Origin: Hymenobacter sedentarius
GTDB taxonomy: Bacteria; Bacteroidota; Bacteroidia; Cytophagales; Hymenobacteraceae
Assembly (NCBI RefSeq): GCF_001507645.1
Contig: NZ_CP013909.1
Location: 186,001-250,000 of the forward strand
DNA: 64,000 bases
Direction of reading: 5' to 3'
Below the pieces are notes generated by a model. It was given only the letters and a program-made list of their open reading frames with translations, made no database searches and was not told where the DNA came from. Numbering within the stretch: the stretch's first letter is position 1; each line of letters begins with the position of its first letter. Below are positions 53,464-64,000 of this stretch, one piece after another. Position numbers and translations under genes: made by a program.

Positions 53464-56091
53464 GCTCAAAGGTCGACCTTAACTGTAAACACTCCCTAGT
53501 GCCCTGCAGCTGAATGCGCGGCGAGTTGAGCATGGCAAACATCTGGAAGCTGATGCCCTTGCCCAATTTATAGCCCGAGTTGATGTTGGCCGAGTACACC
53601 ACGCCGCGGTTGCTGGTGTTCAGGGTCTTGCTGCTCAGGTACACGTAGAAGGCGCTGATGTTGCCGCTGATGTTCCACTTGGGCAAGGGCTTGGCCGAGC
53701 CGAACAGGTTGAGGCCGTAGGTCTGGTTGCGGGCCACGTTGCCGAAGGTGGCCAGCACCCGGCCGTTGGCGTCGGTGCTGTACACCCGCTCGATGGCGTT
53801 GTTGGTTTGGCGCGAATACACTGTCACGTTGATGCTGGTGCCCTTGGCAAAGGTGTTCCAGTTCAGCTCGTAGTTGTCTGTGAATTCAGCGTTCAGCTCG
53901 GGGTTGCCCTTCGAAACGTTGCGCGGGTCGCTGGTGTTTTCGTACGGGTTGAGGTATAAGATGCTCGGGCGCTGGATGCGGCGCGAGTAGGTGGCCCGCA
54001 GCGAGGAGCCGGGCTGCTTGAGGTTGCGCGTGAGGGCCACGTTGGGCAGCACGTTGGTGTAGGTCAGGCGGAACTCGTTGTCCTGGTTTTGGAAGTTGCC
54101 GCGCAGGTCAGTGCGCTCCACGCGGGCACCCAGGCGGGCGGTGTATTTCTTGCCCAGGCTGGTGCCGTAGGTTGCGTAGCCGGCCAGCACGTCCTGGTCG
54201 TAGTCAAACTTGTTGGTCAGGCTGGGCTCCAGTCCAAATACGCCGGTGCTCAGGTTGGTGCGGTACACCTCGTAGTCGCTGAACACCGTGCGCTGAATCA
54301 TCTTGGCGCCCACTTCCACGGTTTGCTTCTCGCCGATGGGGTGCACGTAGTCGGTTTGCAGGGTGCTTTCGAGGTTGCGGGCCAGGTTGGGGCTCTGCTC
54401 GCGGTACTGCGGGTTGTCGAAATCGGGGCTGAGGAGGGGGAATTGCCGCACGTCGTAGTCGTTGTCGCGGCGGTTGCGGCTGTGCTGGGCCAGCACCGTC
54501 CACTCGCGGCGGCTTTTGGCCCCGAAGCTGCGCGTGTAGGAGCCCAGCAGGTCGTAGCTGCGGTTGGTGGCGTCCATCGTCTGCTCGCGGGTGTAGTTGC
54601 CAAACAGCGGGTTGGTGCTGGTGGGCTGGCCCTGGTCGAGGGTGTAGCGGTTGTTGATGTCGAGGTCGAACTGGTTGCCGAACTGGGCCGTGCTGAAGGT
54701 CAGGCTGAGGGCGTGGTTGGGCGCGGGCTAGTATTCCAGCCCAACGCGGCCCTGGCCGCCTCCGCCCATGCCCGTGCCGTCGTTGCGCTGGTACAGCCGG
54801 CCCGTGGTCAGGACCGATTGGCCGTTGACCACCGTGCGCACGTCCCTATCGATGCGGTCCACTTCCTGGTCGCCGGGCGAATAGAAGGCGAAGGCGTTCA
54901 CGCCCGCCGTCACGCCCAGCTTGCCTTTGCGGGCGTTGAGGGTGAAGTTGCCGTTGGAGTTGCGCGTGCCCAGGGCCAGGCCCACGTTGCCGTTCACGCC
55001 CTGTAGGTTGTTTTCCTTGAGCACGATGTTGATGATGCCGGCCGAGCCTTCGCCGTCGTACTTGGCCGAGGGCGAGGTGATGACTTCCACCGACTTAATC
55101 TGGTCGCCGGGCAGCTGCTTGAGGGCCGTGGCAATGTCGCCCGAAATCACGGCCGAGGGCTTGCCGTTGATGAGGATGCGCACGTTGCCGGAGCCGCGCA
55201 GCTGCAGGTTGCCGTCGGGGTCCACGCTCACCATGGGGCCTTGCGCAGCACGTCGGCGGCGGTGCTGCCTTTGTTGGTGTTGTCGGTGGCGGCGTTGTAC
55301 ACCAGGCGGTCGGGCTTACTTTCCACCACGGGGCGCTCGCCGTTCACGGTCACTTCGTTGAGCTGCTGGGCGGCGGGCGTCAGGGCCACGGTGCCCAGGT
55401 CGAGGGTCATTTTGCCGTCGGCCAAAGTCACCGGCTGCGTGAGGCTGCCGTAGCCAATGAAGCTGAGCTGCAGGCGGTACTCGCCGGCGGCCAGTCCCTT
55501 CATGCTGAAGCGGCCTTTGTCGTCGGCCACGGTGCCGTCCACGGGTTTGTCGCCGGTGGCGGGCAGCAGGGCCACAGTGGCAAACTCCACTGGTTTCTTG
55601 GTGGCGCCGTCCAGTACCACGCCGCTGATGCGGCCGGTGCCGCGGGCGGCAGGCAGCGTTACCAGGGCCGGGGAGGTAGCGCCCGGTGCGCCCGTCGGAA
55701 TGCCGGCGGGGCCACCCGCGGGACGTGAAGCTGGAGCCGCGGGAGCCTGAGCCACGGCTTCGTGAGCAAGCACACTGGCCAGGGCCAGCATTGGCAGTAA
55801 GGGGTTATTCATAAAAAGTGCAGAAAAAAGGTGGTCAGGAAAGCGGTGCGTGCAACGAGTAGGCAGGATTTATCATCCGCGCCTAATAGGTGTATCGCGG
55901 TACCCCAACGTTGCATTACATAAAAAGTATTTTTTTCTATCCTTGTGGATTCCCACTTCCTGAAAGGCACATTTGGGCCTGTGGCAGCCGCGCAGCAGTC
56001 CCGGCCACCGGCTCGGCCAGCAGCATCTTATTCACCACCCAGGCCAGCGCCCGCAACGCAAGAAGCTGCGGGCGCTGGGTGCCCTAAACCG

Positions 56092-56667
56092 TTACGCCAG
56101 CTGGCGGTTTGAATGTGTGCCCGTGGCGGCGGCCCGGCGAAACAGCAACCCCGAAACGGCCCACAGCGCGGCGAAAACTGCATTCGCGCCTACCACATTC
56201 ACCATGTGCACCTGGGGTTCGGCAGCAGCACCCGTGGGCTTCCAGATGAATAGCGCAATCACGGTGACCACCACATAGGTCAGCGACGCCGCGAACATGG
56301 CATTGGACATACCCAGCGGCCGGAAGCGCGCCACGAATGCCCCGACGAGGGCTACCGCCAGCACCGCCACATACAGCAGATTAGCGGGGTTGTCCTCACT
56401 CCCGACGAGCCCTACCGCTAGATTGGCCCACACGAGCAGCAGTCCGGCGGCCACCCCCAGGCCGGCGCCCAGGCGGTACATGGTATTGTCCCCCATCCGC
56501 GCAATCAGGACAAACGTGAGGCCCGCGCCGAACAGCATCACGCCCGCGACAATGAAATCGGACAAGGTCCAATTCACTTCCTTGGTGAACTGCATTGCCA
56601 CCAGGGGTATCAGCAATAGGAAGGCCGTAGCGAGGGCCACGCGGGTAAGGCTTTTGGCGAGTGTCAT
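56092..56667 (-). CDS. Hypothetical multi-pass membrane protein
   Basis: This 191-residue protein has about six membrane segments (VALATAFLLLIPLVAMQF; FIVAGVMLFGAGLTFVLIA; LGVAAGLLLVWANLAVGLVG; LLYVAVLAVALVGAFVA; FAASLTYVVVTVIALFIW; VFAALWAVSGLLFRRAAA). No charged active-site pattern recognised. It stands alone on the minus strand. Function unknown. Confidence 0.75.
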   Translation of the reverse strand: MTLAKSLTRVALATAFLLLIPLVAMQFTKEVNWTLSDFIVAGVMLFGAGLTFVLIARMGDNTMYRLGAGLGVAAGLLLVWANLAVGLVGSEDNPANLLYVAVLAVALVGAFVARFRPLGMSNAMFAASLTYVVVTVIALFIWKPTGAAAEPQVHMVNVVGANAVFAALWAVSGLLFRRAAATGTHSNRQLA

Positions 56668-57096
56668 GGCAGTAGTCGTTTTGGTTGAGATGAGAGTTAG
56701 AAGAACCCTTTAAAAGCGGGTCGTTTTGAATTAAGAAGCTGTGTCGGCGCGGCCGGAGCCATGGCCATGGGGCTGAAAAACAAGTGCCAAGGGCTTCCCG
56801 CAACCGGCCTCCCCCGGCAGTGGACGGCTTTATGAGATAGAACGATGCAAAGGAAACAAAAGAACTTTGCATTACAAAGTGGCGCCTTAAAAAACTATTC
56901 GCCTTTGCGATGGGCGTAGATATTTAGCTCAAGAATGGGACGATGGTAAAGCCCGTGGCGTGTCATTAGATGGACACCCGCCACCTGCATGTTTTGGCTA
57001 TACTATGATAAGCATGAGCCGCTTAGCTACAAAGATTCTCAGAAGTTAGCCCCACCGCCTGGCCCGGCTCACGGCCTGCTGCTGGCTGCCCCAGCG
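56668..57096. other. Intergenic region without a recognised gene
   Basis: About 430 nt, more AT-rich around 56830-57000, upstream of the membrane protein gene (minus) and downstream of the VOC gene (minus). It should contain the promoter of the former. No clear gene or RNA seen. Confidence 0.5.
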
Positions 57097-57474
57097 CTAC
57101 TTGGGCGGCATTTCCTGCAGCGTCCAGGTATTGCCATCGGGGTCTTGGAAGCCCACGTACTTCATGCCGCCGCCCAAATCCTGGATTTCGCCCATGGGCA
57201 CGCCCCGGCCCGCCAGTTCGGCGCGAACTTGGGCAATATCGGCGACCACCAGGTGCAAGCCGCGCAGGCAACCCACCGGCATGGCCAGGCCAAACAGCCC
57301 CTCGCTCATCACAATGGAACAGCCCGAACCGGGCGGGGTGAGCTGCACCACCCGCACCGTGGCACTGGGCCGCACGTCGTGGTCGAGCTTAAAGCCGACT
57401 TGTTCGGCATAAAACGTTTTGGCGCGGTCTATGTCGGTGACCGGCACCGGCACCAGCTCAAGTTTCATCTCCAT
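57097..57474 (-). CDS. VOC superfamily protein (glyoxalase/bleomycin-resistance-like)
   Basis: This 125-residue protein starts at the ATG at 57472-57474. It shows two beta-alpha-beta-beta-beta units of the vicinal oxygen chelate fold: MKLELVPVPVTDIDRAKTFY and AEQVGFKLDHDV, then LRGLHLVVADIAQVRAELAG and YVGFQDPDGNTWTLQEM. The metal ligands of true glyoxalase I are only partly present. Its substrate is unknown; proteins of this kind include dioxygenases and antibiotic-binding proteins. Confidence 0.88.
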   Translation of the reverse strand: MEMKLELVPVPVTDIDRAKTFYAEQVGFKLDHDVRPSATVRVVQLTPPGSGCSIVMSEGLFGLAMPVGCLRGLHLVVADIAQVRAELAGRGVPMGEIQDLGGGMKYVGFQDPDGNTWTLQEMPPK

Positions 57475-57891
57475 AAAGGCGTTGACGGAAGAAGGATTGG
57501 CAAGCAAAGTACAGCCACTTCTCCCTTGCCCTTGCAGAACTCGGAAGAACTTCTCGTGTGAGAAATCAGCTCAATTTTCTCCCCACCGGCCGGAGCATCG
57601 TGGGGCGGCTACGGGCAGGGTTGAGCTGGGCCTCACGGTACCTACTCCCCTGCCAGCAGGCGCGCTGCAAGGCGCTGGGGCAGCGGCTACTGCTCAATAG
57701 CTGCCGCGGCATAAAGCATCTGCACGTTTCGCTGCTGGTGGGCCCAGAAGCCCACTCATACTCCGTGAAGGGCCAGAGTGCGGACGAGCAAGTAGTACCA
57801 GGCATAGGGCTGGCCCATAGGCCAAGACCTCCTTCCAACCTCCGTTCTCTCGGCGCTGAAAAAAAATTTCTAAAAAGTCTGTAACGTTCTC
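57475..57891. other. Intergenic region, possibly with a decayed gene
   Basis: About 420 nt with no intact gene. On the minus strand, 57640-57820 reads GQPYAWYYLLVRTLALHGV, stop, VGFWAHQQRNVQMLYAAAAI, stop, which looks like old coding DNA, but the family cannot be named. Confidence 0.35.
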
Positions 57892-58158
57892 CTACATGGG
57901 CGGTATCCACTTCTGAAAGCACTCTTCTCCGCCTGCCATATGCACGCCGCTCCACCGTGCAGCCCCTTGTGCTGCTGAGTTCTCCCCGAAGCCCTGCTCC
58001 GAAGAACTAAAACGCAATCCCGCCAGCCGCCCGGCTTTGTCAAGTCGGCGCGAAGCCTGCGACAGAATTTCCTTGAATTCTGGCTCTCGATTATCAACTA
58101 CACTGGGATAGAAGTAAGCCAAACAGGTAGAATAAACATCATCTACTATGTTTTGCAT
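57892..58158 (-). CDS. Small hypothetical protein
   Basis: An 88-codon frame from the ATG at 58156-58158 (MQNIVDDVYSTCLAYFYPSV, EFKEILSQASRRLDKAGRLA, RWSGVHMAGGEECFQKWIPP). The composition is that of an ordinary soluble protein rather than a chance frame, but no domain is recognised. The gene at 58245 is divergent, 86 nt away. Confidence 0.45.
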   Translation of the reverse strand: MQNIVDDVYSTCLAYFYPSVVDNREPEFKEILSQASRRLDKAGRLAGLRFSSSEQGFGENSAAQGAARWSGVHMAGGEECFQKWIPPM

Positions 58159-58244
58159 GCTACCTGGCATAACACTATACTATTGTATAACCTGCTTCCT
58201 AGACCACCTTTTTTCTCCTTTTTCAACTCATCTTTTCTGCAACC

Positions 58245-58715
58245 ATGAACTTCTCTTTCAACCTCCGCCCCACTCAGTCGCTCACGGCCTCCGCTCCCCT
58301 ACGCCTGGCTTCAGCCCAATCCCTGCGGGCTGCCTTGTTCGGCGGGCTGGCCATCCTGGGCTGCAGCAGCGCGGCAATGGGCCAGGATTCTCCGTCCGTT
58401 AAAGCTCAGCAAACCGATGCCCACACCCTGGCTCTCACCGTCGAAAACCCCACCCAGCAGCGGGTACAGCTGGAAGTGGTATCATCCCAAGGCCACTACT
58501 CCCGCCTTCTGAATGAAGTGCACCACCGCCCTTCCTACGGCACGAAGCTCAGCTTCAACAAAGTACCCGCCGGGGACTATGCCGTCCGGCTGCGCGTGGG
58601 GCGCGAGAGCTACCGCTACCATGTGCAAGTACCAGCCACTCCGCAAACCGCCATCTTAGTACAGGAGCTGGCCCCGACCCCGGCCCAAGTGATGGTAGCC
58701 CAATCGGCTCGCTAG
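58245..58715 (+). CDS. Small exported protein, probable beta-sandwich
   Basis: This 156-residue protein has an N-terminal export signal (LRAALFGGLAILGCSSAAMG; a lipobox at LGC is possible). The mature part has alternating strands (HTLALTVENPTQQRVQLEVV, LSFNKVPAGDYAVRLRVGRE, YRYHVQVPATPQTAILVQEL), as in short immunoglobulin-like modules of Bacteroidota secreted proteins. Function unknown. A strong terminator follows. Confidence 0.7.
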   Translation: MNFSFNLRPTQSLTASAPLRLASAQSLRAALFGGLAILGCSSAAMGQDSPSVKAQQTDAHTLALTVENPTQQRVQLEVVSSQGHYSRLLNEVHHRPSYGTKLSFNKVPAGDYAVRLRVGRESYRYHVQVPATPQTAILVQELAPTPAQVMVAQSAR

Positions 58716-58770
58716 CCGCGTCGGGCACACCAACCCTCCGTATGTAGCTCATCTGAGTTCAGTTTAAGCG

Positions 58771-58820
58771 AAAGGGAGGCCTAAAGCCCCGCCGAGTGGC
58801 GGACCTTTAGGCCTCCCTTT
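58771..58820 (+). terminator. Rho-independent terminator
   Basis: A 15-bp perfect stem (aaagggaggcctaaa, 58771-58785, with 58806-58820), 55 nt after the stop at 58715. Confidence 0.8.
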
Positions 58821-58999
58821 CTGTCCTTCTCAGGGTGCCCCGTCGGGGCGATGCCGCGTTGAGCTGCAGGGCCCAAGTGCCGCCGCGGTACCGGCTTCGA
58901 GCAGTGGGGTAGGGAAATTAATCGTGCTGTTCGTGAATGAGGCGCAGCCGGGTAAGTTGCGCGGGAGAGATGCGGCGGCCTGCTCAGTATAACAGCTAA

Positions 59000-61267
<2,268 letters not shown>

Positions 61268-61295
61268 CGGCACCTACAGAACCTGGGCGGAAGGG

Positions 61296-61901
61296 CTAAT
61301 GCGCGGCCTTTCTGCTCAGGTTTTCCAGCGAAGCCTTGAACTCGGGCGTATCGTATTCGGCCATGCCGTCGTGCCGGGCCGCCACTTGCCCATCGGGGCC
61401 GAGAATGACGGCGGACGGGATGGAGTTGGAGTCGAACGGCGCCGGCAGCGGGCCCGTGGGGAAGTACAGCGGAAAGGTAAAGCCCTGACTTTTCAGGTAC
61501 TTCTGGGCCTTGGCCGGGTTGTCGTCGAGCGAGAGCATCACGAAGGCGACCTTCGACTTATCGACCTTCTGGTACAGGGCCTCGATGCCGGGCATTTCGG
61601 CGCGGCAGGGTGGGCACCAGCTGGCCCACAGGTTCACGAACACGGCCTTGCCCTTGAGGTCGCTCAGGCTCACGGCCTTGCCCTCCGGGGTCACCATCGG
61701 CAGGTTGTGCGGGTAAACCGGGCCGCCGGTCGGCACCACCGGCAGCGCGGTGATTGGGGCCACGGGAACCTCCGCTTTCCAGAGCCCCGTGGCCAGCAGG
61801 CCGCGCTGCACGCCACCAAGCACGATGGGCCGCAGGGGCGTGAACAGGACGAGGGCAAACAGGGCCAGCGGCAGCCACTGCATCAGTGCTTTATGCTTCA
61901 T
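61296..61901 (-). CDS. TlpA-like membrane-anchored thiol-disulfide protein
   Basis: This 201-residue protein starts at the ATG at 61899-61901. An N-terminal membrane anchor (MQWLPLALFALVLFTPLRPI) places the thioredoxin-like domain in the periplasm. The redox site is FVNLWASWCPPCRAEMPGIE (CPPC, about residue 101-104), with cis-Pro in NSIPSAVILG. TlpA/ResA-type proteins reduce disulfides, often for cytochrome c maturation. It lies next to a gene group with a c-type cytochrome. Confidence 0.92.
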   Translation of the reverse strand: MKHKALMQWLPLALFALVLFTPLRPIVLGGVQRGLLATGLWKAEVPVAPITALPVVPTGGPVYPHNLPMVTPEGKAVSLSDLKGKAVFVNLWASWCPPCRAEMPGIEALYQKVDKSKVAFVMLSLDDNPAKAQKYLKSQGFTFPLYFPTGPLPAPFDSNSIPSAVILGPDGQVAARHDGMAEYDTPEFKASLENLSRKAAH

Positions 61902-62179
61902 AGAGAGGATTGGCATAGAGTTGTTCGGCGCCCGGGTTGGGCCGTTGCGGGAAACAAGACGGCGCGAAGGTGGCCACCTTTTTCCCACCTGCGGAGCGCA
62001 ACAGGCCAAAGGCACCGGAAACTCCGGGGTGGTTGCGGCACCCAAGCCACTCCACCTGCTGCCAACGCACCCGGCATTGGGCAAAGTTCAGCTCAATAAT
62101 GAGTCAATACGCGTTGCCGGGCAGGGCCAACGCCGGGAACAACCCATAATAAATGCCTAGGTTCGTGCACCCGTTTCCC

Positions 62180-62998
62180 ATGCTCCACTCCCTCGGCTAC
62201 TTCGCGGCCATCTTCATCGGCCTTTCGCTCGGCATCATGGGCGGGGGCGGCTCTATTCTCACGGTGCCCGTGCTGGTGTACCTGATGGGCGTGAGCCCGG
62301 TGCTGAGCACGGCGTATTCGCTGTTTGTGGTCGGCTCTACGTCGGCGGTGGGCGCGTCGGGCTACTTCCGCAAGGGGCTGGTGTCGCTGAAAACGGCCGT
62401 GGTCTTTCTGATGCCTTCGCTGCTGTCCGTATTTACGGTGCGCAAGGTGCTCATGCCGACCATCCCGCACGTGCTGTTTACGGCCGGCAGCATCGTTTTC
62501 ACCAAAGACCTGCTGGTGCTGGTGGCCTTTGCCGTGCTCATGGTGGCGGCGGCCACGTCCATGATTCGCAGCAAGCAGGCCGAAGAGGTGCTCGACGAGG
62601 AGCTGCACTTCCCGCACGCCTTCAACTATCCGCTTATTCTGACCATCGGGCTGGTGGTGGGCACGCTCACGGGCTTTGTGGGCGCGGGCGGTGGCTTTCT
62701 CATCATCCCGGCGCTGGTGCTGGGCGCCCGCCTGCCCATGAAGCTGGCCGTGGGCACCTCGCTGGCCATCATTGCCCTAAACTCGCTCATCGGCTTCACC
62801 GGCGACCTGAGCGCCGGCACGCCTATCGCCTGGACGTTCTTGCTTGGTTTTCTGAGCTTTGCCCTGGGCGGCATTGTGCTGGGCACCTACCTCGCGCGCT
62901 TCATTCCGGGGGCCCGGCTCAAGCCCGCTTTCGGCTGGTTTACGCTGGCCATGGGCACGTTTATTCTCACCAAGGAACTGCTGTTTCGCCACGCTTAA
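62180..62998 (+). CDS. TauE/SafE family sulfite/anion exporter
   Basis: This 272-residue membrane protein has about eight helices in two repeats. The repeat signature appears as [20 protein letters not shown] and [20 protein letters not shown]. The ATG at 62180 places the start just before the first helix; the ATG at 62153 is an alternative. The family exports sulfite, sulfoacetate or other small anions. A rhodanese gene follows after 27 nt, which fits sulfur handling. Confidence 0.92.
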   Translation: MLHSLGYFAAIFIGLSLGIMGGGGSILTVPVLVYLMGVSPVLSTAYSLFVVGSTSAVGASGYFRKGLVSLKTAVVFLMPSLLSVFTVRKVLMPTIPHVLFTAGSIVFTKDLLVLVAFAVLMVAAATSMIRSKQAEEVLDEELHFPHAFNYPLILTIGLVVGTLTGFVGAGGGFLIIPALVLGARLPMKLAVGTSLAIIALNSLIGFTGDLSAGTPIAWTFLLGFLSFALGGIVLGTYLARFIPGARLKPAFGWFTLAMGTFILTKELLFRHA

Positions 62999-63025
62999 AC
63001 TCCTGTTTTTATTTTCTCCATCAGT

Positions 63026-63364
63026 ATGTTCCGTTCCACAGAATCTGCCACCCCCGCTTTCCAAAACCTCTTGCCCGCGCCGTTTGCCGAGGGGCTGCGC
63101 CAGCCCGGCGCGGTGCTGCTGGACGTGCGCCGGCCCGAGGAGTTTGCCAGCGGCCACCTGCCCGGCGGCGTCAATATCGAGGTAACCAGCCCCGACTTTG
63201 CCCAGCGCATCGCGGCGCTTGACCGCACCAAGCCCACCTACGTGTACTGCCGCAGCGGGGCCCGCTCGGCCAACGCGGCCGGCCAGCTCAGCACCGCCGG
63301 TTTTGGGCAGGTGCACAACCTGCTGGGCGGGGTGCTGGACTGGCCCGAACAGCTGGTGCGCTAA
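63026..63364 (+). CDS. Rhodanese-like domain protein
   Basis: This 112-residue single rhodanese domain has VLLDVRRPEEFASGHLPGGV and the active-site Cys in YVYCRSGARSANAA (about residue 75), then LLGGVLDW near the end. It carries sulfane sulfur between donors and acceptors. No signal peptide, so probably cytoplasmic. It is 27 nt after the TauE/SafE gene and very likely in one operon with it. Confidence 0.92.
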   Translation: MFRSTESATPAFQNLLPAPFAEGLRQPGAVLLDVRRPEEFASGHLPGGVNIEVTSPDFAQRIAALDRTKPTYVYCRSGARSANAAGQLSTAGFGQVHNLLGGVLDWPEQLVR

Positions 63365-63517
63365 GCTGAGTAGTTGGCCCGCTTTGTCTTAACGCTTGCC
63401 AACGCTCCTCCCTCACGCTTAACCTCCTTCCTGGACCTGGACCTACCGCGCCCTGCGCGCAAAGCCACCTGGCTATTCGGCAGTGGCGGCGTTCCCCTTT
63501 TGGTAACTTAGCCGCCC

Positions 63518-64000
63518 ATGAAACCCACGGAAGCCCCCGCGCAGCAACTGCTCCGGCTGGTTCGGCTGCTGATGCTGCTGACGGCCGCCGTGGTGCTGGT
63601 GCTGGCCGTGGTGGTGGCCCAACTCTACGGTCCCAAGGCGGCGCCGGAGCCCGTAGCAGCGGACGAGGCCACGCAGGGCCCGCCCCCGCCCGGCAGCTAC
63701 CACCGCCCGGCCACGCCAGCGCCGGATACGGCCGCCATTCCGCACACGGCGGCGGGCCGCGAAATCCGCTACGGGCAAGAGCTGATTGCCCACACCGCGC
63801 TGTATTTGGGGCCGCAGGGCTCGGTGGCGTCTCTCACCAACGGCATGAATTGCCAGAACTGCCACCTCGAAGCCGGAACGCGCGGCTTTGCTAACAACTA
63901 CCTGGCCGTGGCCGCCACCTACCCCAAGCTGAGGGCCCGCTCCGGCACGGTGGAGGGCATCGAGAAGCGCGTGGCCGACTGCATGGAACGCAGCCTCAAC
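63518..64000 (+). CDS. c-type cytochrome, thiosulfate-dehydrogenase-like (partial, 3' end outside window)
   Basis: The frame is open from the ATG at 63518 to the right edge, 161 codons. An N-terminal membrane anchor or signal (LLMLLTAAVVLVLAVVVAQL) is followed by a Pro-rich linker and a haem site CQNCH (in NGMNCQNCHLEAGTRGFANN, about residue 112). The pattern around it (HLEAGT, YPKLRARSGTVEGIEKRVAD, CMERSLN) resembles TsdA-type and related cytochromes. It could oxidise thiosulfate, in agreement with its rhodanese and TauE/SafE neighbours. The second haem domain, if any, is outside the window. Confidence 0.88.
   Translation, partial: MKPTEAPAQQLLRLVRLLMLLTAAVVLVLAVVVAQLYGPKAAPEPVAADEATQGPPPPGSYHRPATPAPDTAAIPHTAAGREIRYGQELIAHTALYLGPQGSVASLTNGMNCQNCHLEAGTRGFANNYLAVAATYPKLRARSGTVEGIEKRVADCMERSLN

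Larger units (their letters stand above)
52680..53496 (-). mobile_element. IS5-family insertion sequence (IS427-like group), 817 bp
   Basis: Both ends carry the 17-bp inverted repeat gggagtgtttacagtta (52680-52696 and the complement at 53480-53496). The element is flanked by a TA duplication (52678-52679 and 53497-53498) within a restored CTAG target. It encodes a two-frame DDE transposase. The element seems intact: both ends and both frames are complete. Confidence 0.93.
52385..55812 (-). pseudogene. TonB-dependent receptor, broken by frameshift, nonsense codon and IS insertion
   Basis: The pieces together make one OMP beta-barrel receptor of about 860 residues. The 5' part (from 55812) has a signal peptide, a carboxypeptidase-regulatory-like domain (ISGVVLDGATKKPVEFATVA) and VTVNGERPVVESKPDRL. 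At about 55234 a missing C in the run before ATGGTG ends the frame after VLRKAP; the next piece goes on with MVSVDPDGNLQLRGSGNVRI. At 54728-54730 an in-frame TAG follows VGLEY, then the frame continues PAPNHALSLTFS. At 52678-53498 an IS element splits the barrel. Removing the IS and one copy of TA restores LQGTSSPWQMYSLGLRK. The end (AAFSYRFGKLENKPSRPKRS) is the normal C-terminus. It is non-functional as it stands. Confidence 0.92.

Noticed and set aside
57601-57840. Decayed coding DNA with two in-frame stops, and a 20-bp match to the end of the NUDIX gene
   Set aside because: The family could not be named and the short match may be chance; kept only as a note on the intergenic region.

Overview
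The window is GC-rich chromosomal DNA from a Bacteroidota bacterium, most likely a Hymenobacter-like member of the Cytophagales. This rests on several things seen in it: TonB-dependent beta-barrel receptors with an N-terminal carboxypeptidase-regulatory-like domain, a DUF5916 protein, ECF sigma/anti-sigma/DUF4097 clusters, GH13 and GH97 enzymes of the SusA/SusB type, genes without recognisable Shine-Dalgarno sequences, and promoters of the TTTG-N20-TAnnTTTG type. No tRNA, rRNA or CRISPR array was recognised. The species name is an inference.

Layout. 1-1153 is the start of a DUF5916 protein that runs off the left edge. 1333-8060 holds two successive four-gene cassettes on the minus strand, each an ECF sigma factor, a zinc-finger anti-sigma protein with periplasmic HEAT-like repeats, and two exported DUF4097 proteins. 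8361-14802 holds low-complexity secreted proteins, the UV endonuclease UvsE, a metallophosphoesterase and RadC. 14961-19288 holds small membrane and secreted proteins, a YceI protein, cyanophycinase and a DUF1003 protein. 19351-24143 holds a TonB receptor behind twin operator-like palindromes and a GH13 amylase.

24591-40714 is mostly core: pheT, a double M16 peptidase, a ZapB-like/ZapA pair, RNase Y, a cell-wall amidase, an aminotransferase, a cytochrome b and an M1 peptidase, plus a broken M1 fragment. 40854-48101 is an accessory pocket around clpB with HupE, a HepT/MntA toxin-antitoxin pair and an AT-rich OLD-family ATPase/TOPRIM nuclease that looks recently acquired. 48171-52031 holds metabolic enzymes. 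52385-55812 is a TonB receptor pseudogene carrying a frameshift, a nonsense codon and an IS5-family insertion. 56092-61267 ends in a GH97 alpha-glucosidase, and 61296-64000 is a small redox/sulfur group (TlpA, TauE/SafE, rhodanese, c-type cytochrome).

How it fits together. The sigma cassettes look like self-contained envelope-sensing regulons. The GH13 and GH97 enzymes could together turn starch into glucose, although no SusC/SusD pair lies nearby. Cyanophycinase and the isoaspartyl peptidase could act in sequence on cyanophycin. Several families of long inverted repeats sit in the gaps between genes, often around a terminator.
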